Shown: positions 33,913 through 42,506 of the stretch, piece by piece
Layout: the number at the start of each line of letters is the position of its first letter
How positions within the stretch are numbered: the first letter of the stretch is position 1
NCBI GenBank assembly: GCA_964507325.1
Contig: CAZDQL010000028.1
Coordinates: 1-64,000 of the forward strand
Direction: 5' to 3'
DNA: 64,000 bases
From: CAZDQL01 sp964507325
GTDB taxonomy: Bacteria > Planctomycetota > UBA1135 > GCA-002686595
Made by a program: the position numbers and the translations under genes
Notes under the pieces: generated by a model
The model's database searches: none
What the model saw: the letters and a program-made list of their open reading frames with translations, nothing else
Told to the model about the DNA's origin: nothing

Positions 33913-33986
33913 TGGCCGGGCCCCTGGTAGAGCTCCTCGGGGGCGCTCCCGAAGGTGATCAAGGAGCCGATCTCGCGGTACTGCAT
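33909..33986 (-). CDS. Micro-ORF coupled to the SGNH hydrolase gene
   Basis: A possible 25-residue peptide starting MQYREIGSLITFGSAPEEL and ending in GQ. Its TGA overlaps the GTG start of the SGNH hydrolase gene (GTGA). Such 4-base overlaps are characteristic of translational coupling and are used elsewhere in this window between certain genes. The peptide contains no domain or hydrophobic segment. It could be a real small protein, an upstream element that sets hydrolase translation, or chance; the overlap alone is the support. Confidence 0.35.
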   Translation of the reverse strand: MQYREIGSLITFGSAPEELYQGPGQ

Positions 33987-34035
33987 GCCGCGCAGGGTAG
34001 CGCGATCCACTTCCTCCGGGACCGCGCCGTCGGAA

Positions 34036-34617
34036 TCAGGCCGCCGGGCGCAACCCGACGATCGCTCCGTCGCGGACGCGGACTTCGAAGCTCCCCGCGT
34101 CGCCGGCTTGCCCCAGGGCGTAGGCCAGGGCCCACTCCGATCGTCCCTCCTCGGCGCGCGGCAGGCGCAGGCAGAGCAGGTACGCCTCTGCGCCGAAGCG
34201 CTCCGGGTCCACGCCGGCGGCGCGGGCCAGCTCGGGGAGGATCCCGGGGAGCTGGGAGCAGGCGTCCTGGAAGGCCAGCCTCTGGGCGAGGCTGGGACCC
34301 TCTCCTTCCCCTTCGATCTCGACGTCCACCCCGCGCGGGAGCTCTCCCATGGCCACCGCCCCGCGCCAGAAGCCATCCTCGAGGAGGGCGATGCGGCCGA
34401 AGTCCGGATCGGCGCGCACGGCGACCACCTCGCGGCGGTCGGCTCGACTGGCGAGCGCCAGGTAGGCCAACACGACGACCGGTCCGACCACGGCGAAGAG
34501 GGGCAGGGAGACCTCCCAGGAGAGGCCCAACAGGCCCTCCCCGATGGCCGCCGCGAGCAGCCCCAGACCGAAGACCCAGGGGACGTGCCGGAGGACGGAT
34601 GGGTGGAGGGGGATCAT
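34036..34617 (-). CDS. Hypothetical membrane protein
   Basis: A 193-residue protein with two hydrophobic segments near the N-terminus (about 13-30 and 35-58), then a cytoplasmic domain of about 130 residues containing DPDFGRIALLEDGFWRGAVA and ending RVRDGAIVGLRPAA. No recognised family. It sits upstream of the micro-ORF and SGNH gene on the same strand and may be in their operon. Confidence 0.65.
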   Translation of the reverse strand: MIPLHPSVLRHVPWVFGLGLLAAAIGEGLLGLSWEVSLPLFAVVGPVVVLAYLALASRADRREVVAVRADPDFGRIALLEDGFWRGAVAMGELPRGVDVEIEGEGEGPSLAQRLAFQDACSQLPGILPELARAAGVDPERFGAEAYLLCLRLPRAEEGRSEWALAYALGQAGDAGSFEVRVRDGAIVGLRPAA

Positions 34618-34761
34618 GTGCGTGGGACTCCACGCCCTTCATCGACCGGATTCCCTCCACTCCTTCAGTCTCGGCGCAGGCGAGGTCTCTCCGGGATTGC
34701 CTCCGCGTCGGGGGGGGACTAGCTTGCCGGGGCCTCCCCAGCCACCAGGAGCGGAATCCGG

Positions 34762-35361
34762 ATGAGCGCCCCCACGCCCGAAGTCCTGCGGGCCTCCTTC
34801 CAAGAGGCACGCGACACCCTCGACGCCGTCCTCGCCGACCGCGCCTTCTTCGCGGCCCTGGAGCGCTTCGTCGACCTCTGCGTGGAGACGGTGCGCCGGG
34901 GGGGCCTGATGATGTCCTGCGGCAACGGGGGCAGCATGTGCGACGCGATGCACTTCGCGGAGGAGTGGACGGGGCGCTTCCGCAAGGACCGAGCCGCCGT
35001 GGCGGCGGTGGCCTTCAGCGACCCCAGCCACCTGAGCTGCATCGCCAACGACTTCGGCTACGACGAGGTCTTCGCCCGGGAGGTGGAGGCCTACGGCAAG
35101 CAGGGGGACCTCCTGGTGGCGATCTCCACCTCCGGCAACTCCCCCAACGTGATCCGCGCCTGCGAAGTGGCCCGCGAGCGGGGGGTGGCCACGGTCGGTC
35201 TCCTGGGCAAGGGGGGGGGCTCGCTGGCGGGGATGGTCGACGTCCCGATCCTGGTGCCGGCGGCGGGGACCTCGGACCGCATCCAGGAGATCCACATCAA
35301 GGTGCTGCACATCGCGATCGAGGCGACGGAGCGGCGGCTCTTCCCGGAGAACTACGCCTGA
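34762..35361 (+). CDS. gmhA: Phosphoheptose isomerase (GmhA), SIS domain
   Basis: A 199-residue SIS-domain protein converting sedoheptulose 7-phosphate to D-glycero-D-manno-heptose 7-phosphate, the first step of heptose synthesis for LPS core. Signatures are MMSCGNGGSMCDAMHFAEEW, LSCIANDFGYDEVF, the phosphosugar-binding loop VAISTSGNSPNV and the closing EIHIKVLHIAIE with family zinc/catalytic residues. An AGGAG lies before the ATG. Its presence suggests a heptose-bearing outer-membrane glycolipid or surface glycan; no other heptose gene is in the window, though tkt and rpiA feed the same sugar-phosphate pool. Confidence 0.93.
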   Translation: MSAPTPEVLRASFQEARDTLDAVLADRAFFAALERFVDLCVETVRRGGLMMSCGNGGSMCDAMHFAEEWTGRFRKDRAAVAAVAFSDPSHLSCIANDFGYDEVFAREVEAYGKQGDLLVAISTSGNSPNVIRACEVARERGVATVGLLGKGGGSLAGMVDVPILVPAAGTSDRIQEIHIKVLHIAIEATERRLFPENYA

Positions 35362-35460
35362 GGGGGTGGAAACGGGGGTTCCGGTCCCCGAAATCGGGAC
35401 GGCGGCTCAGAATGGACCGTATGGAGAGCCGCCTGCTGAGCGCTCGGCAAGAGGGCTCGG

Positions 35461-35491
35461 GCAATCCCCGAAGTTGTGCTTCCGGGATTGC
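35461..35491 (+). other. Strong hairpin upstream of the Cys-rich ORF
   Basis: GCAATCCC-C-GAAG-TTGTG-CTTC-C-GGGATTGC is an 8-bp plus 4-bp stem interrupted by one C/C mismatch, with a 5-base loop. It lies in the 224-base gap between gmhA and the Cys-rich ORF. There is no T-run, so it is not a canonical intrinsic terminator. It could be a gmhA 3' stabiliser, an attenuator, or part of a small RNA or leader for the downstream sigma-factor unit. Confidence 0.4.
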
Positions 35492-35585
35492 ACGCACGCA
35501 GCATGCACCGTGCGGACCAGAGGGAAGGTCTGTCGGGCACCTCCATCCCCCTGCGACCCCTTGACCCAACATCGAGTTCTACACC

Positions 35586-35888
35586 ATGTGTCAACACAGC
35601 ACCCAAACCGTCATCCCTGGAGGCTGCGAGCAGAAGTGCGAAGGCTGTCAGTGGTCCGCCCGAATCTCTGCCGAGCACAAGACCAACTACTGCCGTTTCA
35701 CCTGGAGCGTAGACCGTACGGGGTGCACCTACTTCCCGAACGACACCTTCTCCGGTACGAACGAGGTGCCCTGCAACAACCAGACTACCCTCAGTTTCTT
35801 CTGTGACACGGAATCGACGTGCAAAGGCTACGAGGTGACCCTCACCGCCTGCGCCTGCCCGGTTCCGCCCGGAGGAGGCGGTAGTTGA
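35586..35888 (+). CDS. Small cysteine-rich protein, leader-gene position before a sigma factor
   Basis: A 100-residue protein with 11 cysteines, including GGCEQKCEGCQ near the N-terminus and a C-terminal TACACPVPPGGGGS. There is no signal peptide and no recognised domain; the Cys spacing could bind metal or form disulfides. The ending, PP followed by Gly residues, is reminiscent of RiPP precursors, but no modification enzymes are nearby. It begins 224 bases after gmhA and ends 12 bases before the ECF-membrane fusion gene, so the two are probably co-transcribed. A regulator or redox partner of that sigma factor is a plausible but unproven role. Confidence 0.6.
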   Translation: MCQHSTQTVIPGGCEQKCEGCQWSARISAEHKTNYCRFTWSVDRTGCTYFPNDTFSGTNEVPCNNQTTLSFFCDTESTCKGYEVTLTACACPVPPGGGGS

Positions 35889-35900
35889 TCGAGTTGACCC

Positions 35901-37364
35901 ATGGGTGACACGACAGTTGTCCACTCGGATCTCGAGGAGTTCTTCGATCAGGAAGCCTGGTTGCGTCGCCTCGCCCGCCGGCTGGTGACCGACGACAGCG
36001 CGGCGCTCGATCTCGTCCAAGACGTCTGGGTCGCGCTGATCGCGAACCCACCGAAGGACCGCTCCAAGCCCAAGGCGTGGCTCACCGCTGTGGCCCACCG
36101 GACCGCCTTCAGGCATTGGGCGGCCCGAAAGCCTAGGCCGCAGTCCTTATCCGCCGAGGCCTGGCGCAAGATCTCCTCAGAGGGCGACGCTCCCGAGGAA
36201 GCGGCCATCCGTTGGGATGCCCACGAGCGGCTCCGGGAGGCGGTCAGCACCCTCAAGGAGCCACTCCGGACGACGATTCTGCTCACCTACCAGGAGGGGC
36301 TCTCTCGAGACAAGGTCGCGAAGGAGCTCGGGATCACCAGGCGTGCCGTACGCGACCGTCTGAGTCGCGCTTCTGTGCAACTGCGCCGCATCCTCGGCGA
36401 AGATCAGAAGGGTGGATCCGCGGAGAGCGCCTGGGCTCTGGCTGTGTTGCCCTTGTTCCGGCGCAAGGACCTCGCCCGGTTGGCCAGACTGGGCACGACC
36501 GGCGCCAAGAGCGTCTCCATGGCCGCTCTCTCCGCAGCAGTTCTCGCGGGAGTGCTCGTGATCGCCCTCGCGCTGCACTCGCTGGGCACCGGTGGGCGCC
36601 CCGCATCGGGAGTCGCGGACCTGGTCCCACTCGAGGAGGACCTCCCGAGGCCCGGGGACACCCCAGTCCACGACGATGCCCTCGCGTCCCGGTTCACGGC
36701 GCGAAAACCCGTCCTCCTCGAGGGCGACGGAGCCGACCGATTGCCTGCGCCTGGCTCGTCAGCCGCCCCGTCGGAGTCGGATCTCTTGACAGAGGTCGCG
36801 TCGCCAGATCCCCCTCCATTCCGAATCTCAGGGAGTCTCACGCTCAATGATGCCCCCCCGGAGAACTGGAAGGCTTCGATGGTCCTCCGGGGGAAGATGA
36901 TGCAGGACCCATACGACCTTGAGTACCGCTTGCGTCCAATCGACTCAGAGGGCCGCTTCGAGCTCGGTGGCCGGGAGCCTGGCGTTTGGGGGGTGTACCT
37001 CCAACCAGAAGAGGACGTGCATGGAAGACCGATGTACGTCGTTGACAAGCAGTTGGCCTGGGGAGCCGAATCCCATGAGGTGAACCTCGACCTCCACACG
37101 GGTACGGTGCGTGTCGACGCTCCGGATTGGGAGAAGACGATGCTCTACACCCAAATGGAGGATCTCAAGTGCAGCTACAGCAGCTACGCAGCCGTACGCC
37201 AAGGCCAGGCCAGATTCTGGGGAGTGCCCGAGGGGTTCGTTGAGCTCACCTGGATCACGAGCAAGCCCGGCGTCTACCCCATCGAGCGCCAGGTCCTCGC
37301 CGAAGGCTGGGTGCCCCGCGGCGAGGAGCTCGTGCTCACGGTCTCTCCCCCCGCAAAGGACTAG
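35901..37364 (+). CDS. ECF sigma factor fused to a membrane segment and C-terminal domain
   Basis: A 487-residue hybrid. Residues ~10-75 form sigma region 2 (WLRRLARRLVTDDSAALDLV, QDVWVALI, KAWLTAVAHRTAFRHW) and ~105-165 region 4 (LKEPLRTTILLTYQEGLSRD, KVAKELGITRRAVRDRLSRA). A membrane helix at ~207-229 follows. The C-terminal ~250 residues are Pro/Asp-rich, then beta-rich with FRISGSLTLNDAPPENW and RFELGGREPGVWG-type strands, resembling carboxypeptidase-regulatory-like folds. This topology puts a DNA-binding sigma factor on the membrane, so activity may need proteolytic release or local tethering. The stop overlaps the stop of the opposing GNAT gene (CTAG). Confidence 0.85.
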   Translation: MGDTTVVHSDLEEFFDQEAWLRRLARRLVTDDSAALDLVQDVWVALIANPPKDRSKPKAWLTAVAHRTAFRHWAARKPRPQSLSAEAWRKISSEGDAPEEAAIRWDAHERLREAVSTLKEPLRTTILLTYQEGLSRDKVAKELGITRRAVRDRLSRASVQLRRILGEDQKGGSAESAWALAVLPLFRRKDLARLARLGTTGAKSVSMAALSAAVLAGVLVIALALHSLGTGGRPASGVADLVPLEEDLPRPGDTPVHDDALASRFTARKPVLLEGDGADRLPAPGSSAAPSESDLLTEVASPDPPPFRISGSLTLNDAPPENWKASMVLRGKMMQDPYDLEYRLRPIDSEGRFELGGREPGVWGVYLQPEEDVHGRPMYVVDKQLAWGAESHEVNLDLHTGTVRVDAPDWEKTMLYTQMEDLKCSYSSYAAVRQGQARFWGVPEGFVELTWITSKPGVYPIERQVLAEGWVPRGEELVLTVSPPAKD

Positions 37365-38413
37365 ATCGAGTCCAGCCCCCAGACGAAGGGGTTCAAGGGC
37401 AGGGCCCCCAGATCCAGGCCGGTGAGCTCTGCCGCCGCTTCGGCGACGTCGCGCAACCCGCGGGGTGCGGCCAGCAGGAGCAGGGTCTGAAGCTCATCCA
37501 GCTCCGCCCGCCCCTCGGGACCGTCGAGCGCCACGCCGGCCTCGATTGCCGTCACACACCCCTCCGGCCCCACCAGGGGCTCGAGGGTCCGCGCGGCGGC
37601 CTCGGTGGAGATCAGCTTGCCCATCCCCAGGATTCCGACCGCCCCCGCGATCCCCGCCACCGCCAGGTAGCGATGCACCCCCTGCTCGTCCCGCGGCGAC
37701 ATCAGCGCCAGGGGCTGGGGCGATCCCTCGAGGTGACGCCGCACCAGAGCCAGGACGTCGAGGGGGCCTCCCCCCCACTCGTGGACTGCCCCGTGAAGGT
37801 CCTCACCGCGGCCGAGGCAGGCGTAGGCCACCAGCATGCCGTCCGTCTCGAGCACCAGGGTGCTCGTGCCGGGGCAGGCGAGCAGGGCGCGACTCTCCTC
37901 GCGACCGCGCTCCACGCGACTGGTGTGGGCGCAGTACAGGTCGTGGATGACGTCGAAGTCCCCGGCGTTCGCGACCCGCACCCCCGGCCGTTCGGGGAGC
38001 AGGGGTGCGAGCTCCGGGACGATCAGGTGATCGACCTCGCTGCCGATCGGCGACCAACCCCGCCGGTCGTAGAAGTCGGCGTCCTCCGCCCAGAGCAGTG
38101 CGATCGCGCAACCCTGGTCGGCGAGCTCCCGCTGGGCCTCCTTCAGGGCCGCGCTCGCCAGCCCTCGCCCGCGGTGAACTTCATCGGTCCCCACCGAGCC
38201 GATCAGGCCCAGCCTCAAGCGGCCCGGGGGCGCCAGGACGTCCCGCGCCAGGGTGGCGCAACCCGCCACCGGCACCCCCTCCTCCTCCACCGTCACCAAG
38301 CGCCCCGGGGCCCCCTCGCCGAAGATCAAGGGGTACTCGGCCCCCAAGGGCCGCCCGTCGCGGAGAGCGTGCGCAAGCATCGTCTCCGCGACGGGGGTCG
38401 CCTCGCCGATCAC
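37361..38413 (-). CDS. GNAT-family N-acetyltransferase
   Basis: A 350-residue acetyltransferase. The N-terminal GNAT domain (about 1-130) has the acetyl-CoA motif VGTDEVHRGRGLASAALKEA followed by DFYDRRGW. The remaining ~220 residues contain a second GNAT-like segment and a C-terminal domain. The substrate is unknown. The GTG start overlaps the stop (TGA) of the small gene at the end of the flagellar cluster, so it is translated together with that operon. That raises the possibility that it acetylates a flagellar or regulatory protein, but such coupling can be incidental. Confidence 0.82.
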   Translation of the reverse strand: MIGEATPVAETMLAHALRDGRPLGAEYPLIFGEGAPGRLVTVEEEGVPVAGCATLARDVLAPPGRLRLGLIGSVGTDEVHRGRGLASAALKEAQRELADQGCAIALLWAEDADFYDRRGWSPIGSEVDHLIVPELAPLLPERPGVRVANAGDFDVIHDLYCAHTSRVERGREESRALLACPGTSTLVLETDGMLVAYACLGRGEDLHGAVHEWGGGPLDVLALVRRHLEGSPQPLALMSPRDEQGVHRYLAVAGIAGAVGILGMGKLISTEAAARTLEPLVGPEGCVTAIEAGVALDGPEGRAELDELQTLLLLAAPRGLRDVAEAAAELTGLDLGALPLNPFVWGLDSI

Positions 38414-38721
38414 GACGCACTCTCCTGGTCCTCTGCGGCCCCCGTCTCCGCCCGTTGCTGGGCGGCCCGGTAGGCCTCGAGGAGCCGATCGCTGAGGGAG
38501 AGGGCGTCGTCGATCGAGACGCGAGCGCGGTCCACCGCGCCCGCCAGCTCGACCGGCTCGGTCACGGCTTCACCGTCTTCCTTGAGACGCTGAGCCTTGG
38601 CCTGGAGTTGGTCGAGCAGTGCCCGGAAGGCGGCGCCGTTGCCGTCCGCCTTGCGCGGGCCAACGCCGTGGGCCGGCCCCTCTACGGGACCGACGCGGCG
38701 GGAAATGGGGTCTTGGGTCAC
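38410..38721 (-). CDS. Small protein at the end of the flagellar operon
   Basis: A 103-residue polar protein starting at a GTG with a good ribosome binding site (GGAGG, six bases upstream). It contains PISRRVGP near the N-terminus and a helical C-terminal half, VDRARVSIDDALSLSDRLLE. The position after flgL suggests a flagellar accessory or regulatory role, but no known family (such as CsrA, FliW or FlgM) is recognised. The stop overlaps the GNAT GTG. Confidence 0.6.
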   Translation of the reverse strand: MTQDPISRRVGPVEGPAHGVGPRKADGNGAAFRALLDQLQAKAQRLKEDGEAVTEPVELAGAVDRARVSIDDALSLSDRLLEAYRAAQQRAETGAAEDQESAS

Positions 38722-38737
38722 GGATTACCTCCGTAGG

Positions 38738-40162
38738 TCAACGAAGGAAGTTCAAGAGGGTCTGTTGCAGGAGCCGCGCTCCGGTCGCCTGGGCGACCTG
38801 CAGCGTCTGGTCCGCCTTGTTCATGTCCAGCACCACCGTGGTCAGGTCGGCGTCCTCGATCCTGGAGACCAGGGACTCCAAGTGGACGTGCAGGTCCTGC
38901 AAGCGGGCCTCGGTGGTGTCCAGTCGGTCGGTGCGCGCGCCCAGCCTGCCGGTCGCGATCAGCAGGTTCTTGTGGTTGCGGTCGAATTCTCCGAGACGGC
39001 TCCTGGCACGCTCGAGGGCATCGGTCAGGGGCAGGCCCGGCTCGTTGCGCAGGTCCTCGGCGACGCCCGCCAGGCTGTCGAAGATGTTCGCCGTCCCGCG
39101 GTAGGTCACCAGCTCGGTGGCCGCCCGCGTGATGCCGGTGGTGTTCAGGTGCAGGACCGCCCCACGCCCCTCGTCGACCAGCTCGAGGTCGGTCTCGGTC
39201 AGGGTGATCGCCTGGTAGGCACCGCCGTTGAAGGCGAGCGAGGCTTCCCCGGTGAGCACGAAACTCGTGCTGGCCCCCGACCAGGCGCTGAAATCCAGGT
39301 CCACGGTGCTGCCGTCGGCGTCCCGCAAGGTCAGGTCCGTGGGGAGCGGGGTTCCGATCGAGGTCTTGGGCCCACTTCCGAGCTGCGCCATGCCGTTCAC
39401 CCCGTCGATGGTGACCGTGTGGGGTCCCACGATCGTGTCATCAGCCCCTCCGGCCGCCAGGGCGATCCCCTCGGTGGGTGCCCCGGTGGTGACGTCGTGC
39501 CGCACGTGCACGTCGTGGAAGCCTTCCCCGGAGCTCGCGCTCACACCAGTGCTCACGCCGGTCATGCCGGCGAAGCCCACCCCGGTGTACTCGAAGCGGC
39601 CGAAGATCTCGTCCCCGGGGACGTTGAGCTGCAACTCCACGTCCCGACCGATGAGGATCGACTGCTCGGTGCTGTTGCCCCGGTAGACCACCCGGTGGCG
39701 GCCGTCCTCGACCACTTCGTGAAAGGGCTGGGTGGCCGTCTCGGTGCCGGCGAAGAGGAAGCGCTCCCCGGACCGCGAGTTGCCGATCTCGATCAGTCCT
39801 TCGACCAGGAGCTCGAGCTGCCCGGCGAGCGCCTCGCGGTCTTCGTCGGCCAGCGTCCCGCTCATGCCCTGCACGATCAGGGCGCGCGCCTCGGTGAGCT
39901 GGGCGGAGGCGGACTGCAGCTGGGAAGAGGCGGTGGCCAGGTGCGGCCGAGCGGTGGTGATCGCCGAGAGATAGGCGCTCACCCCGCCCTTCTGGCGGTG
40001 CACCGAGAGCGCGGCCGACGTGCCGACCGCGTCGTCGGAGGGGCGCAGGATGCTCTTGCCGGTGGCGACCATCTCCTGCGCGCGGGCCAGCTTGCCCAGG
40101 TTCAGCTCCAGACCGGAGCGCACCAGGTTGTAGATCGAGGCCTGCGTAGGTCGTTGGATCAT
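38738..40162 (-). CDS. flgL: Flagellar hook-filament junction protein FlgL
   Basis: A 474-residue HAP3 protein that joins hook to filament. The flagellin-like N-terminal helix appears as IQRPTQASIYNLVRSGLELN, with GKSILRPSDDAVGTSAALSV, and the C-terminal flagellin helix in AEDLRNEPGLPLTDALERAR to the end (DQTLQVAQATGARLLQQTLL). Residues ~190-400 form a variable surface insert, making it longer than E. coli FlgL (317). It follows flgK by 4 bases, in the usual order. Confidence 0.93.
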   Translation of the reverse strand: MIQRPTQASIYNLVRSGLELNLGKLARAQEMVATGKSILRPSDDAVGTSAALSVHRQKGGVSAYLSAITTARPHLATASSQLQSASAQLTEARALIVQGMSGTLADEDREALAGQLELLVEGLIEIGNSRSGERFLFAGTETATQPFHEVVEDGRHRVVYRGNSTEQSILIGRDVELQLNVPGDEIFGRFEYTGVGFAGMTGVSTGVSASSGEGFHDVHVRHDVTTGAPTEGIALAAGGADDTIVGPHTVTIDGVNGMAQLGSGPKTSIGTPLPTDLTLRDADGSTVDLDFSAWSGASTSFVLTGEASLAFNGGAYQAITLTETDLELVDEGRGAVLHLNTTGITRAATELVTYRGTANIFDSLAGVAEDLRNEPGLPLTDALERARSRLGEFDRNHKNLLIATGRLGARTDRLDTTEARLQDLHVHLESLVSRIEDADLTTVVLDMNKADQTLQVAQATGARLLQQTLLNFLR

Positions 40163-40166
40163 GACG

Positions 40167-42503
40167 CTAGAGGAGGTTCAGGACCTCTTGGTTGAGGGTG
40201 TTGATGACCTGCAGGAACTGCGAGGCGGCGTTGAAGGCCTGCTCGAACTGGATCATGTCCACCAGCTCCTCGTCGACGTTGACCCCCGACAACTGCTCGC
40301 GACGCTGGTCGAGGGCTTCCGCCAGGAACTCCTCCACCTCCAGGGAGTTCTGGGTCGAGCTGATGTCGAAGCCCACACCCCCGATGATCGTCCCGTAGTA
40401 CTCGTTGAAGGACCCATTCAAGCCCGCGACCTCGGCGTTCTGCAGTGCCATCAGGTCGAGCAGGATCCCGTTGTCACCGGCCGCTCCGGAGGACGACACC
40501 GCCAACAGCGCCGGGTCGGCGGCGATGTCCTGACGCAGCTCGAAGGTGTCGGCGTCAGTGCCATTGAAAAGGACGTTGACCCCCAGGGCGACGAGGGCGT
40601 CCGAGGTGTCCGAATCGGCGATGGCGTGGGTCAGGAAGGCGTCGTGGTCGGTGGCCGACAGCTCTCCGTAGGTGAAGCTGACGCTGATGCCGTCCGCCAC
40701 CATCAGGGCAGTGCCCGGGATGTAGTTGGGCCCCACGTCGAGCGTCACCACGGGCAAGCCCTCGCCCGTGCGCACTTCGACCTGCAGGCCGGCGGTCGTG
40801 CCGATGCTGCCGTCGGAAAGTGGCGTGAAGACGAGGAGCTGGTTCTCCGTCCCCGTGTAGTCGCCGTGCACTTCGATCGCGGTCGAGGTGTCGCTGCCCG
40901 TGACCACCGTGCCGGGTTGGAATCCCAGCTCGGCCAGGGCGGTTCCCCCGTCGATCGTGAAGCTCTCCGTCGCGCCCGAACCGACGGTCTGCAGGAAGAG
41001 CTGGTCACCCACCGCCACCGCGCGCAGCAGGTTGATGGTCATGTTCGGGTCCGCGTTGAGCGCCGTGGCCACTTCGCCCGCGGTGGCTTCGGACATGTCC
41101 TCGAAGTCCGCCGGATCGAAGGCCACGCTGAAGGAGGAGATCGGCCCCGTCAGGTTCACCGTGGAACCGGCGATCAGGTTGAAGGGGCCGTAATCGGTCG
41201 CCCCATGGGATGCCCGGCCGCTGCCGAAGCTCCCCACCACGTCCGGCCTGCGATTCAGCCGTGAGCTGAAATCGAACATGGTGCCGCTGTCCGCGTTGAC
41301 CTGGATGCGGCCGAATGAGTCCAAGCCGGCGGAGAGCTCGCCTATGTGATTGAAGGCGCTCAGCAGGTCCTTGACGGTCGTCCGCTGGGCGTCGATCTCG
41401 ATCACGTGTGTGGCGATGTCGTCGGTGGCGAGGTCGCGCACGTGCACGTACAGCTCGCCGTCCTGCACCGCGAACTCCAATCCCGCCCCCGCCAGCAGCT
41501 CGTCCAGCTTGTCCCCGTCGCTGTCGGTGTCCTGAATGGCGAAGGATCCGGTCAGGTGCTGGAACCCTCCGGCCTTCGGGATGCCCGTGCTGTGGGCGCG
41601 GTTGGTCTCCAGGATCAGACTGCGCGCCAGCTTGTCGATCTGCTCGCGGAAGGAGGGGACGAAGCTCTCCGCGAAGTCCAAGAGCCCCCCGATCTCGCCG
41701 CCGTTGGGCTCCACCGGCTGTGTGCCCCCCTCGACGTACAGGGTGACTTCGCCGTCCTGCCCAACCTCCGCGCGCAGCTCGTTGTGGGTGGTGGGGCCGA
41801 CCAGCAACTGCCCCGAGATCAGGACCCGCACGGCGCCGTTGACGTCCTCGTGGTAGCTGACGTCGATCTGCTGCGCCAGTTTGCGCAGGGCGACGTCCCG
41901 CTGGTCCCGCAGGTCGTTGGCGATCACACCCGTGGCCTCGACCTTCGAGATCTCCTTGTTGAGCTCGACCACCTGTGCGGCGCGGACGTTGACCTCGTTG
42001 GTGAAGAAGCCGACCTTCCCGGCGGCGTCCCCCTGCAACTGGCTGAGCTCGTCGGCGAGCTGGTGGAACTGCGAGGTGAGGCTGGTCGCAGCCTGGGTGA
42101 CACCGGTCCTGAAGACCACGTCCTCCGGGTTGGTGGACAGATCGGAGATCGCCCCGAAGAAGTCGTCCATCAGGATGCCGAGGCCGTAACCGCTCGGCTC
42201 CCCGAGCAACGCCTCGACGCTGCTCATGCCCGTCAGCATCGAGTCGAGGCGCTTGACGATCGCGCTCTGGGCCACGATGCGGCGCGAGAGCAGCGCGTCC
42301 GACGTCCTGGTCACCAGGTCGCCGTTCACCCCACCCCCTATCTCCAGGCCGCGGATGCGCAGGGGGCGCGCCGCGCTGATCTGCAGGTCCTGGCGGGAGT
42401 AGCCCTCGGTGTTGGCGTTGGAGATGTTGTGCCCCACCGTCTCCAGGGCCGACTGGGCGGTGAGCAGGGCCCGCAGGCCGATGTTGAGGCCGTAGCTACC
42501 CAT
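40167..42503 (-). CDS. flgK: Flagellar hook-associated protein FlgK
   Basis: A 778-residue HAP1 protein at the hook-filament junction. The conserved rod/hook N-terminus GLRALLTAQSALETVGHNIS, NANTEGYSRQDL is present, followed by LQGDAAGKVGFFTNEV and the C-terminal helix with NVDEELVDMIQFEQAFNAAS. The central ~400 residues are a poorly conserved beta-rich insert, so the protein is longer than E. coli FlgK (547). It lies between flgN and flgL with gaps of 3 and 4 bases. Confidence 0.95.
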   Translation of the reverse strand: MGSYGLNIGLRALLTAQSALETVGHNISNANTEGYSRQDLQISAARPLRIRGLEIGGGVNGDLVTRTSDALLSRRIVAQSAIVKRLDSMLTGMSSVEALLGEPSGYGLGILMDDFFGAISDLSTNPEDVVFRTGVTQAATSLTSQFHQLADELSQLQGDAAGKVGFFTNEVNVRAAQVVELNKEISKVEATGVIANDLRDQRDVALRKLAQQIDVSYHEDVNGAVRVLISGQLLVGPTTHNELRAEVGQDGEVTLYVEGGTQPVEPNGGEIGGLLDFAESFVPSFREQIDKLARSLILETNRAHSTGIPKAGGFQHLTGSFAIQDTDSDGDKLDELLAGAGLEFAVQDGELYVHVRDLATDDIATHVIEIDAQRTTVKDLLSAFNHIGELSAGLDSFGRIQVNADSGTMFDFSSRLNRRPDVVGSFGSGRASHGATDYGPFNLIAGSTVNLTGPISSFSVAFDPADFEDMSEATAGEVATALNADPNMTINLLRAVAVGDQLFLQTVGSGATESFTIDGGTALAELGFQPGTVVTGSDTSTAIEVHGDYTGTENQLLVFTPLSDGSIGTTAGLQVEVRTGEGLPVVTLDVGPNYIPGTALMVADGISVSFTYGELSATDHDAFLTHAIADSDTSDALVALGVNVLFNGTDADTFELRQDIAADPALLAVSSSGAAGDNGILLDLMALQNAEVAGLNGSFNEYYGTIIGGVGFDISSTQNSLEVEEFLAEALDQRREQLSGVNVDEELVDMIQFEQAFNAASQFLQVINTLNQEVLNLL

Positions 42504-42506
42504 TGT

